Origin: Toxoplasma gondii ME49
Lineage: Eukaryota; Apicomplexa; Conoidasida; Eucoccidiorida; Sarcocystidae
Direction of reading: 5' to 3'
Length of the DNA: 64,000 nucleotides
Assembly (NCBI RefSeq): GCF_000006565.2
Contig: NC_031477.1
Coordinates: forward strand, 1,008,669 to 1,072,668
Under the pieces are notes generated by a model. That model was not told the origin of the DNA. It saw nothing but the letters and a program-made list of their open reading frames with translations, and did not search any database. Positions 25,237 to 37,232 of the stretch are shown here, one piece after another (within the stretch, counting starts at the first letter, position 1; every line of letters begins with the position of its first letter). A program made the translations under genes and the position numbers.

Positions 25237-27942
25237 TTCGATGTATGCCGTTCAAATGTAGCGCTTCTCAGAGAACCGCTATTCTAGCGTTGTTCGTGGC
25301 TAGGCACGATCCCACAGAATCGTTGCGATATTAAAAACACAGAACGACGAAGAAGCAGATCTGGGTCGAAAGAATTCGAAAAATGACATCACAGCGAACC
25401 CGATCACAATGTCATCCCCATAGCAATAACGTAGTGTCTATTGTCGGTGTCTTGCCCGCTTCTCGAGGACACGAGCTAGCGTGGCCAGAGCGGGATGGGC
25501 ACGCGCTGCCGGCACAGCAGCGGCTACTTGATCAATTAATTATTTTGAGAAGGATTCATGGTGGGGTTACTCTCGAACTAACAGGGGTACGAGGGAACAA
25601 CCTCGTTGGGAATTAACGCTGAAGTACTTTTCTTCATCGTGGGGAGCAGGCACGCACAGCAAACGGTTCTACAGTTTTGAGTGGGTGATGATTACTGAGA
25701 GTACCTACGCGAAAAACCTCTGCGCCCAACACTTTAGTGCAAGAGTAAGCAACCTATCGCTTCCGAAAAAATGGCGAAACGCAAATGTTCTCGCGTTAAG
25801 ATTTTGTGTGAGTCCATTTGACTCAAGATCTGCATTCACCTCCAGAATCAAACCACTTTTTGCACGACTCGTACGCATCGAAGCCGCATCACTATCCTGA
25901 GATTTGATATGTTATTTTGCGTTGGTAAACTTTATGTAAGGACTTCCTCCTAAACTGCCTGGCACACGGACTAGTTCTTCGCAAAACGAACTTGGCACAC
26001 ACAGCGTCAACCTAACATTGAACAAATGAAGGCAAGCTGAATCTCTGCTGGCTTGTTGGTCGTGTCGGGTAATTGACAGCCATTATTACAATCCGCCTGG
26101 GTGCGTACGGAAACCCAACTCACATCCCAACGCATGATTGGTCCTTTTTGTACTAGCCCTCGAAAAGTCTAGGCTACTGAAACGTGCCATTATGGTGGAC
26201 GACTCACAAAGTTGACTACAAGAGGAGCTACCGAGCGCGTTATGAACCACACCTGGTCACAGTCGCATTCCAGACACTGCGTCCAGCCTTGGAGCGGCTT
26301 TTGAGTATACGGTCAGACATTGACTGTAGCAGACCCAAAACGGCTCATGAATCCGTCGATTTGCTCATGTGCCCACCATAGTGGCTGGTAGGCGCGTGTG
26401 TTGTGGAGGGGAAGTTTTGTGTGCGCATTCCAGTGTTCTACCAGATTCTGCATGGCAGCAACCATCGGGTAACGCGCACTTCTTTTCACTGCTATGTGTT
26501 TATCTATAGACTGTTGGGATACTGGCGAGGATCGGAACTAGTCAACTATTATGCAGTTTTTGCATGCATTTCACTAGTGTCGAGGGGGGTTGTAAGATGC
26601 TGTCTTGCACTCCTCTGCCGCGTCGTCCGTTGGCAGATACTGTGAATGTGGTGGCACATTCTCTGCCACCAAGAGGGACCCTATTGTCCAGTTTGCACTT
26701 TGATAGTATGCCTGACAGCGTCTGTAAACTATTGAGCGAGGCGGTACACGTTTCATGCTTCCCGGCTGCGGGTGGCAGGAGCCATGTAGGTGAGACGCAC
26801 AAACCTTCTATGAGGTCTGCCTAAACGAAAACCGGGTGTACAGCACTGTATATGAGGGCTAAAAAGACTCTACCACTTTGTGTAATGAGTGGAAGCATCA
26901 CTGCAATGTCTACGCCCGGTCGGCTTTTACGCCGTTGTGGTGCTGCTTTTCTGCAGGGTGATCTGGCATGCAATTGCAGCACAGTTGAAACAGACGGCTC
27001 CTAGGGATGACACCCTTGAAACCGTACGGGTTGTACCATCACTGTAATTACACTTTTAAGGCTGTGTCTGAGGGTGTGATTGGACTTTAAAACGTTGCAT
27101 GAAGTATCACTTCTGTTACGCAACTAATGCAGCCAACGTCACACCCGCCCCACGGCAGGAGCCCTTTTTCCGTATTACTGGTTCGTCCCTTTTAAAGGAT
27201 TGATTCGGAGAATTATGCCTCCCAAGACCAGGACGCGTAATCACACATCTAAGCATCAAGCGACCCCTGCAAACGAAAGCATCGTCGAAAACCCAAAGGG
27301 CACTAGACTGCAAATATACTGTCCCTTGCTTTCAGTGTAGCATTCATTCTTTCGATGTCAACCGTAATTGTGGGACCCGCGCAGTCAAATCACACTCGTA
27401 AGACCGCTGTTCCCCAAAGCGCAGCCCTTACGCAACGTCTAAGCTGGTCTCGAGCTCGCCGCAGTCGCGTCTCCTCCTTTGCCGTCCATCGACAGCTTCT
27501 GAGTTAAATTAAACGGTCTGATGTTTTAACGTTTTGTTCGTGTACCTTGTCCGGTGATGTTGACAGCTCAGTCAACAGAATCTGCGAAACCTGTATGTCA
27601 ATGGACCATCGGGTGCCCACATTGTTCAGACAATTTTATCAGTGGGAGCCACTGCAGTGTCAGAATGCGATTATATCTACTCATATGTTGCGTGCACAGT
27701 TGTTTCTACATATTTGCACTTGTGCATGACTTAGGTTGTCTAGAGCGAATCGCATAGGCACGTACAACAACAAAAGCGGTTCTCATGTCCCATCGAATCG
27801 CATGTGAAACGTCGCAGGACCGACGAGGAAATGTCAGACGATCATCGACACTAGACCGTCCTGTTTTCCAGAAGTTAGCAGCAACGTGTTCTATATATTT
27901 CGGTACACCGTTCAGGTGTTCGAAACTGCTATCGACAGTAAG
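25237..27942. promoter_or_regulatory. Divergent intergenic region between the 2050-aa and 793-aa genes
   Basis: This 2.7-kb region between two divergent starts is expected to hold both promoters and 5' leaders. Open frames (for example 26184-26381 and 26564-26824) are short, have no recognisable domain and are probably chance. I did not find a clear WGAGACG-type coccidian promoter motif or a tandem repeat in it. Confidence 0.4.
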
Positions 27943-30900
27943 ATGGATATCCCGGAGCTCGGAGACCTAAGCTTGAACGTTGAGGCTTCTAAGGTTACCT
28001 CGACGTTCACAAAAATTATCGAAGCTCTTCGAAACTTAACTGCAAGGCAAGAAGGTCTTTCCAAGGAATTGGCATCTGTCGCAGATCATGTTGCTGCTGG
28101 CGAGGAAACCGGCAAAAACCTGGCAGCGGCGCTTGGTGACGGCCTTCGGAAAATCGATCAACTTCGAGACCATGTCACAGGCATAGATAGCCTGGGGCTC
28201 GAGGAGCAGACAAAAAAAGTCCAGTCTCATGAGCAGCAGTTCCAGAAAACACTCGCCCTCTTGGAGCAGTGTGATCTGAAGGTCAGTCCAGTGTACTCTT
28301 ATTCTGGTTTACTGCTCAAGATTCGCATCAGCCGGGCACGGGCATACCGTCTATAATGGATATAGAGTTTAAAGCTCCGCTATCTGCCGATATTTCTAAG
28401 CACGCACACACTTCGCCAGAGACAACCAATATGTCTCCAGCTGTTCTGGCATGACTGCGTGTGAGTGAGGGCCTTTTTCCCTTTGTTCACGGCTCTTCAT
28501 AGCACGTTTTTTTCAGTCGGGCCATAAAAAAGTGACGGAATATCCACTGAGGTGCACTCTTTTAGATGCGTTCTGCCAGGACAAACCAACATACGAAGTC
28601 TATCTGCAGAGATGACTGTCATCAGTTGTACATAAATTCGTATTTGAAATGTACCTCCTGGTTTCATAGGCGTGTGGACATGATTGCAACATTAGGTCAA
28701 CTGTTGGTGTGATGCTTACCTTCTACCTCAATTGTTGTATCTGACATTTGTTCGCGCCGAAGGAGTTTGGTGTTTATGTTCCCGTGTGGAGCCCAAGGGC
28801 TGCGGTCTCACCCTTTTGTGCATTACCTGAGCATGTTCCGGGATCGAAAACACAAACTCAAGGGTTGACGACACCGCACATGCCCACCCCCTTGGGGTAC
28901 AATTCCTTCTCGACATCCCACTTGTGCAGCTCAAGGAACAGGATGCAAAGATTGCCCAGGTGTCCATCGAGGTGAGGCAGTCGTCGACGTCCGCTGCCAA
29001 AACCGTGGCCGAGTTTTCAAACATCAAATCAAGCATGGAGCATTACGAAAACAAGATAGCAAGGGTAGTCGAAGCTTCCACTGAATCTGTCCAACGCTGC
29101 AATCAGGTATGCTGAGCTTGGGTGTTACGACAGATAATACCCCTCATGTTCAAGCCAGTGCGGCAAATGGGCGAACACTGCGTAGTCACATTGGGGAAGC
29201 ACATCGTCGCGCTTCGTCTGGGATGCGTGAGATAAAAGGTGGGGTGTCACGCGAATGGGATAGAGATAAAGTATTGTACTGACGAGGAAAAGACACTTTC
29301 AGCTGAGGGCGTAGAGGGAGGTGCCAGGAAAATCGACGCTCCATGTTTTGCAGAATTAGTCTACACCCTGAAAGCACCTGGTTTAGTAAACATTAGGAAA
29401 AGATGCTGTAACACACAGTTGGCGATATGCGAATCAGCTGAGGAACCATATAATACATAAAACACTAAGAGTCATAGGTTTAAATGCCTCCCGAAAAGTA
29501 CATTTTACCGTTAAGTTGAAGATCAGCAGCAAACCTTCTGCTAATGTTTAACTACCTTCCCCAAGATTGAAGAAGCTCAGAAGAACTTGCAAGACTCAGT
29601 GGCTTCCAAATACGACAAGCTGTGGCATGAAGTGGTGACGGCTCTCGAGCGGATGAATTCAACTGAGCTGCAGCGTTTCCAGGAAGCACTCAGCCAGAGG
29701 TCTCAGCAATCTGAACAGCGAGTCCAGCAGCTCATATCATACGCCATCGGCCTGGCAACGCGCGCGGCGACGGACAAAAGAGAAGCAGATGTCAAGAAAG
29801 CCGTTATTTCTCGGTGGAAAGAAAGAGCATGGATTGGAGCACGACAGCGTATGGCATGTAGGAGTCTAAGTCGGTTGTTCCGTATTCATCTGAGGCGACA
29901 CTTCGCGGGTTTCCAGCAAGTCCTGGCGTGGGAGATCAACATGGAACGCTTGAGAACAGAATTTCGCAATAGCCTTCCGGATGTGGAAGCCGTCGTGCGC
30001 GGCGCTGTCAGTTCAAAGATCAAGATGTTAGAGGAGCGGGTTAACACGAAAGACACCGTAATCCAAAAGATTCAGGGAGACGTAGAACGTCTCTCTACAA
30101 AAGCAGAGGAGTTTCAGGTACTTGGAGCGTTCCACACTGTCGAATACGGCTTACACATTCATGTGTAAATGAGCGTGTGCAGCCTTCACACACGGCCAAA
30201 TAGACTGGCGAACGTAATGCAGCTGCTTGGACATGCGGAACAGCCTATGCGCTTTAGTAGTTTCATGTGCGACTTTTTTTCTTGTCAAGAGGGGTATCCA
30301 GAGGAGAACTACTTTTGGGGTCGTAACGTCTCGTTAAAAATATTTTCATTTGAGTCAGCCGTAGAATGTTAGCTGGTCACCAGTACCTCTTCCGCGTTAT
30401 ACTTTAACACCATCGGGGGGAACGACAAGGACAGCACAGATGAAACCTGTACGAATGGTTATAACGGAGACCTACTCTATTTTTGTCCTCAGGACTCAGC
30501 AGGGGCTCTCCGGGAAAGGTCTGCCGATCTCGCTCAGATACTACAGCAGGTAGACAACAAGACATAGACTACGCAGGAGACGAAGGGACACCCAGCTCCT
30601 GAGGATAATTCCTAGCTATACGGTTATGCCGCGTGGTATTCTATTCTCCACAAACAACAAGGTTTGAATTAAAGTTTGATTAAACCCGATTATTGCCATC
30701 GCTGTCTCTCGGATCTCCTGCGAAGGTGGAAGTGAAACAAAAGTGACACTTGAGTGTGATTGACGCACAGAGAAACCACGATAAGATGCTCTAGGTGTTA
30801 TCTCGTAGGTTAAAGATGAGGTCAGAGAGGAGCTTGACAGGGAAGCAGACAGGGAAGGTCGTCTGCAGAAAGCTGAGGAGCTCGTGAGCGACGTTGTGGA

Positions 30901-33900
30901 GAAGATGTCGCAAGTGGCTCGCCAAGGTACTGCCGGCACTGCTTGTTATCGTTCAGTTGGCCGGTAATGTTTTTAGTACCGTAAATGCCTATTCGTGTAA
31001 ACCTGACGTTGCTTGGAAATAGGCGCCAAAGAGGGTAGTGAAGCTGGAAGCATGACAGCTATTCTCCCACTAGTTAAGCAAAACTGCATTTACTGGACGT
31101 CTTGGTGGTGACGGATTGGTTTCGTCCGTGCCCCAGTCGGTGCTTAAACACCTTGCGAGTTTGTCAATGTTTGAGCACCCCCGTGGCGTAAGGTTATTAC
31201 TTCGTCTGGTTCAGCAAAGTGGTCAATTTTTTGCGAATAGGAAAGCCTAAATGTGCGCTCGAGGCAACAAATATGCAAACTTCGAATATGTATGTATGAA
31301 TATATGTATGTATGTATGTATGTATGTACGTGTGCATGTATGTATACATCTATTTATAGTTTGTCCAGGTCTTCTCGATCACGGCTGCATGTGATGTCAC
31401 CAAGACCGTGCCTCATTCTGAATCAGGTCAAATAGCAGGAACTTGAACACCAGACGAGACCGAAATGTCCCTCGCACGATGCACCAGTACATGCCTCCTT
31501 TCCGAAACGATAAAATATGAGCTGCAGCAACTGCCGTTCTCACATGGAGAGCAAAATGCTGTGACGCCTCTGTTCAGTGATGTTCGAAAACCCTTTCCCG
31601 TGAAAGGTTTGACAGAACACGAAAACTCCAAAAACAAGCATGAGACATTTCGCCTGTTCTGTCTACAGAAGAGATGCAAAGCATCATGAAGGACGTTTTG
31701 CTTATCTGGACGGCAGTCAAGCACCTTGATACAGCGAAGGCCGATAAACGGGAGCTTGATGCACTGGCGAACGAAGCAACAATAAGAGCTCAGGTATGCA
31801 CACTCCCCGGAGGACTGTATGGCTGCTTGCTCAATCGAAAGTCAAAGGACGGAAAACTGTTTACAGATTACACACGACATTCAAGTCATTTCTGTCCCCA
31901 TGTGCCCTGTGGAAAACAAACACGGACATCTTTTGGAACTGCTCCCCCCACGGCCACTGGTAGTCTTGCATTTGTGCCGCGGTGATGCCGAGAGAAGCCG
32001 AACCGGTCTCCTATCTTCGCGCAAGACGCATCCTGGTGGCGACTTGATGCTCTATGATGCAGATACATGTATCCACAGGTTTCGGTCTCGGATTCTCGGT
32101 TCAGTCAATGTACTCCCGCATGGTTCAGGATGGCGACAAACGGAACATCAAATTTCGTAACTAAGTTTGAGTAGAGTACTCTAAATCGTTCTGTTCGTGT
32201 AGGTGGAAACAACCTTCTTGTCATTCTAGTACAATTTGTAGGACCATGTCAGAGTAATGATCTCTATATCGTCCCACTGATGAGTGAGCCAGCGGTTGCG
32301 ACGTAAGCGACTTTGTTTCCTCCCAGTTTCCTCAACCTTGTGTGGTGGAACCACATGAACGCCGACCTCTTTGCTGTGACGCCTAAGAACACTTCTATTG
32401 CTCTTGCCTAGGTAAATGTTGGAGAAGACTCTATGTTAGTTAGGGTCGTCTCCATAAGCTTATCTGCACAGAGTCCTCCCTACCTGTGTTTTCGGCAGAC
32501 CTCTGAGTTAAAGATGAAGCATATAGAGAGCACTCATTCGCAGCAAGTAAGAGAGGCATTCGTAACGAGAGACTCTGGGCTATGCCCTAGCCGGAAGCAG
32601 GCAGCTTGCATTATTAGCGCCCTCGAATTTTCCACACGTGTTGCAGGCTCTCCTGCAGTTGCAGCCTGCTAGCATGGCACCATTGCAGGACACTAATGCA
32701 GCATACAGATTGCAGTACACAATAGTACTTGATTGCGATATTTCTGGGGAAAGCCTGTTCATCTGGGATTTCGAGAACGGCGTATCAGACACCGTTCTGC
32801 CAGAGTGTTTCGGTTACTAGAGTCCTGTGCATATCAGCTTGTAACACTGGTTTGCAGTTTTGCGTATGTGTGTACAGCATGGTGACTTGAGCGAGAAAAT
32901 TGATGATGTCAAAACAACAATGCGCGACGTGAACACAAGGAGCAAAACGTTAAACTATATGTTGGGTATCATGATGAGATTCATGGAAGACGCTGTCAGG
33001 AAAATTGCTTCCATGGATCCGTCCTTGATGCAGGTGGGTTTCTCTCGTTCAAGCGTACGCGTGTAGCGTTGGCAGTGTGCAAACGCCTTTATGACGTCTA
33101 GGGAGAAGCAAATTTGCTAAACGCGAAAGGGGCTGCGAGATTCTCAGCGAAAGAATACAACGCGAAGTTGGAGTGAGGTCATCTCGAAGACAGAACATGC
33201 CGCTGGAACGGCCAATGATCTCCTCGCGCTCCTTACATATAGCCTCGCAGGCATCAGGTTGTTTTTTCATGCTTTCCCCGTTGTGTGTTTTCCTTTTTCA
33301 TGATGCAGAAAAAATTAGTAGACTGTCATCATATCAGGGCATTGACGAGGGGCTCATGCTTTCTGGTGCATGGCAGACTGAATTCCTGTTGTTATCTATC
33401 CCATTTCTCTTCGTGTAGAATTTGCACGCCTGTGTTTGCATGTAGTCGCCTCGAATCACCAGCAAGGTCATTCGTACGGGTGGAGGATGGCTGCCGCAGA
33501 ACGCATACTCTCAGAGCGTCTCGCGGCCTGTCTCCCCTTCCAGGCGGCAAGTGGACTCACTGGGCGATCGGAGGCGCGCCGAGCCCCTCTCTCGTAGCTC
33601 TACTTTGGGACCGGATGCAGATGGTGCCAGAAGGGGAGTGAACGGTAGTGACAGCTCAGTGCTAGTCGATTCCATCAAGGGTATAATACGGGGCCTCGGA
33701 GATCTTCCTGCACCGAAGACGAGCTCTGAAAACCTAGACGCGATTACCATCTCCGAACCGAAGAGCATTTGTTCGCGTGACGAGGAAGAGCTAAAACATC
33801 CTTGTGGTTGGAAGAAGGAAGGGGATGTTCGAGAAAAGGAAGGTCCAAGCCTCGAGCAAACGGAACGCTTTGACGAAGACTATATGAGGTGAATGAGGAG

Positions 33901-35458
33901 TGAACGTAATAAGCGAAATAAACTATAGTCGCTGTTCTTAGTAAGCTGTTCGCACACACCAGCTGTGCAAGCGTACATAAAAAGGAAGGCATGTATGGTA
34001 TTGCTGAAATACGTGTGCGTGTTCGTCCCCCAGCGCTATTCAGCAAACCAGGAGTTATGCGGCGGGAAAACTGTACACTGGGTCACTTCTTCCAACTACT
34101 CCAGAGTTAGTGCAACACGAAAACCTCGACTCGATTACCCTCTCCGAACCGAAAACCAGTTGTTCGTGTGGCGAGGAAGATTCAACACACCCTTGTAGGG
34201 GTTCCTCTATGTGACCTTAAATTTTACAGCAGCCCGGTGGTCCGCGCCTTCACGGACTGGGTGGAGCAAGTGCGGGTGGTGTTTGACTCCCAAGCGCGGG
34301 AGGCTGCGGCAGCTGGCATATCGCCAGGTGAGATACAAGCTTGAAAGTCTTGTCGGATCTCAGGGTTTTGAAGGCCTTTCAAAAGTGGTAGAGCATGTGC
34401 CCTACCCAATGTGAATGCAGTCTCATGTGTTATGCAACAACAGTGATCATGCACTGTCAAATGGATCTGCCGCTAGTGTGCTGCTTGTGTTTTGGGGGGG
34501 GGGTTGTACACTGGAAACTACCATTAGTATGCTGTGATGTGGAAACACGGAACATGCGAAGGGCTTTTGGAGACGTTCAACTTCACCTGCAATGGCTTAG
34601 CAAAGGATTCCAGATGAGGTGTTACTGTGCCTCGGCTTCTAAAAAAGGTTAGGTGTAGTGTTGTGCCGGTTCCTGAAGGTTTGTGCGTGTCCAATCCCCT
34701 GCTTCTTTGAGAACTTTTCCTGGTATACAGAACCCTCCGTGTTTGCGACAAGTGCGAGCCAGCTGAGTTGCGAATCTCCTGAGCGACTGCAAAGTAGGAC
34801 CGCAGGAACTGCCCTAGCATTGCCGACGCGACCGCGAACTGCAGTTGGGGGTAGAGCAACTGCGCCCCGTCCTCTTCAAGGTACTCGGTATTACGCTGAT
34901 TCTTCATGGCTCCTTGGGGTTGCTTCGCCTTTGTCAATATTCCTGGAGGCGTGGTGTGGAGAGTTGTGGCAACAACACTTCACAACGGGGTTCCGCGCTC
35001 ATTTCAGGATTGTTTATCTTCGACCGATCTGGCGTTTCTCGAGAGTACAAGAACGTGTCCTTGCCGTAAATTCCATTTTGCCTATTCTGTTGTGGCTCCT
35101 CTGAGTTATAGTCAAACAACCGGCATCACACCAAACAACAATATCTCATACGCAAACGCCATTTCGAAATCTTGAAAGAAGCAGAGACACATAGCCGCAT
35201 ATTCATCGCCGTTTACGCAGTAAGTAGCATGGAAGGAATGCAAAATAGTGGTGCAAACTGATTTGCGGTGGTTCACCTTTTTCAGGTGGAGCGAAGAGCG
35301 TGATTAGCCCTTCCCTGTCGGTGGGAATTACTGGTCAAAGAATGGTTGCAGCGAGCAATTCCAAAAATTACAGAGGTGGATCCAGTTACTCGCCAACCCT
35401 TAAGTCTAAGCGACCACCCAGGGGGCATGGAACAGGTGGCGCTTGGGGTCTATTTTGA
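27943..35458 (+). CDS. 793-aa coiled-coil protein with a basic SFI1/IQ-like helix (12 exons)
   Basis: Function not recognised. Exons: 27943-28281, 28930-29106, 29566-30117, 30493-30549, 30809-30926, 31669-31793, 32499-32546, 32878-33033, 33500-33888, 34230-34327, 34731-34880 and 35286-35458. The sum of 2382 nt is 793 codons plus stop, and all junction phases agree. Residues 1 to about 520 are long charged helices with heptad character (for example LEEQTKKVQSHEQQFQKTL and KYDKLWHEVVTALERM). Residues about 251-293 are basic and aromatic (ISRWKERAWIGARQRM, then RLFRIHLRRHFAGFQQVLAWE), resembling the W/F-spaced helices of centrin-binding SFI1 repeats or an IQ motif. Residues 525-653 are Ser/Glu-rich and probably disordered. 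The C-terminus is basic then glycine-rich (SPTLKSKRPPRGHG, ending GGAWGLF). The 48-nt exon 7 is the weakest call. A centrosomal, conoid or cytoskeletal scaffold would fit, but this is inference. Confidence 0.75.
31287..31350. repeat. TATG/TGTA tetranucleotide microsatellite
   Basis: Imperfect tandem TATG units lie in the intron between exons 5 and 6 of the 793-aa coiled-coil gene. The longest uninterrupted run is about 31304-31327, with imperfect units on either side. It is a simple-sequence tract with no coding role, and its length is likely variable between strains. Confidence 0.85.
34096..34209 (+). pseudogene. Diverged intronic copy of a segment of the preceding exon
   Basis: Within the intron after exon 9 of the 793-aa gene, the sequence around 34120-34197 closely matches exon 9 at about 33731-33806 (both contain GAAAACCT, CGATTACC, TCTCCGAACCGAA and GCGAGGAAGA-like blocks in the same order). 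Translated in the corresponding frame, the copy reads ENLDSITLSEPKTSC and then a GEED...HPC stretch, against ENLDAITISEPKSIC and DEEE...HPC in the exon. The frame is therefore intact across the match and closes with TGA just after 34205. I found no splice donor with a usable intron length and the right phase, so I read it as a decayed or unused duplicate rather than a proven alternative exon. Confidence 0.6.
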
Positions 35459-37232
35459 CCTTCAACGTCTGCTCACTTATTCTCTAGCCGGCCGTCTTAC
35501 ACCCAAAGCTCTCTCGAACTCGCATCAGGACACACAGCAAGAAACTGGGAACCCTTGTTTTAGGTGAGGGTGCCACTCACTCAACAAGACCTTCCTGAAG
35601 AGAGAATCGTATCGACAAAAGATAAATGAGTCCGTTTTCTCAGCTTGTGGACTCTGCGGGTGGTTATGTCATACTCATTTTGAATGTCTAATATATGTTT
35701 CTATGCAGTTTGATATGACTAGGCGATCAGGTAAATCCGCAGCATTGATGAAACGTTCATTCAGATGGGATACGAAATGGTACACGGTGACGCAATTGCT
35801 CGGGATACGTTGCTGCAATATGTGCTTCGGGCTAAACTGACCCGGCCGACGCACTGGAAACTCTGGTGTTGAGGCGCAGTGATGTAAAACGGGCGTCGGA
35901 TCCGAGGTCATAGTGTTTTTCCCTCTGAATATTGGAATGTTGACAGTCAGAAACTTGTTGTTTTATTGGGTGAAGGATCGATTGTTTGGTAAACCCTCTA
36001 CTAAAAAAGTGAGGTACCACAAGTGATGGCGTACGCAACTGCCATGTATCAAAACAGAACGTCGCCACCAGCTCCGATGTAGCGACAACTTCACAGCATT
36101 AGTACAATCCACCACTTCATAGCCCTGCGAGGAGTGCCAGCGCTTGGTAGTAATCTCCACGTTCTACTCGATAGACCATTAACCATCAGGGAACTGTTGT
36201 CCTACACAATTCGATGTGGCATTCCTTGTACTGGCATCGAGGGAGACGGACAGCTATCGGGACAAACAAGGCTGTTTATCGTGTACTTAGTGCTTGAAAT
36301 CTGCAGCAATTTTTCTTCATGTTTTCACAAGGGGCGTAAGGCCAAACGCAGGTGGGACTGGGGACGAATGATATCATGCGGAGGCTCCTTATCGCCCATC
36401 GTTGCCCAACGGATTTCGCCAAGGGCAGGTATAAGTGTGGGACCGTAGCGTCTAGCTTTGAGTGTGCCTGAAGATAGACTGTGTTTCTGTTCTCAACATC
36501 CTAGCAGTATACGGGTTTTCTTGTACCAAAAAACAGCAGGACTTCTGAGGGCAAACTTGCATGTACAGCGTCGTCCGAAATATGGTGCATTCATACACTT
36601 TCCCCCGTCGTTTTCTTTGACATGAGTTTCATGGTGCTTTTCGGACCACTACATGCTTGAACGTGTGGGTGAAAAGAGGACCATGCCGCTCGATACTGAC
36701 TTCCCCGGTGTTGCGGATTTTGTGGTCTGCACTACTAAATCAGACGGCTTCACAGGGAGATGTAGAATTGAATGTTAGCTGCTAAAAAGCCTCTACTTGC
36801 TGTAACCAGTTGCCAGGACATGCATAAGCAGAGCGCTCCTCAAATTCAATTCCAACACAATAGCTGGGCGACAACGAGGATCTTGCTAGCGGGTGATTCT
36901 AACACGGCCGAGCCAAAGTTGAGGGAAACCGTCAGTACTCCTAGTGCGTCTTTGAGTGTAAAAGGCCCCGATCCTCTCGCATATCATACTGATCAGGATG
37001 CGGTCCTCACCGGCGATATCTTTTAGGTGCATCTGGGCCCCTCACTAGCCCGCCAAAATCTGCTGGCGGCGCCGGCAGCGAGGCGGCCGCAAGGCTCGCT
37101 GAGGGTCATTATCTCAAGAAGAGAACAGATCTAATCACAGAAAAAAAGATCAAGTACTTCAAGTGTTGCAGACACCAACTGGTCCGTCACGACCCCGACA
37201 AAAACAGATTTGTGAACAACAATAGCTACACA
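35459..37232. promoter_or_regulatory. Intergenic region upstream of the RxL-repeat secretory protein gene
   Basis: This stretch follows the stop of the 793-aa gene and leads into the intronless acidic protein gene. Its distal part should hold that gene's promoter and 5' UTR. About 37040-37110 is a locally GC-rich patch (CGGCGCCGGC...GGCGGCCGC) in an otherwise A/T-richer leader. Open frames at 36134-36448 and 36772-37026 have no domain and no splice link to neighbours that I can support. Confidence 0.4.

Noticed and set aside
35346..35567. A 73-codon frame overlapping the last exon of the 793-aa gene
   Set aside because: Using it would require an acceptor frame that meets a TAG within a few codons of 35286. 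The frame ending GGAWGLF fits the phase exactly.
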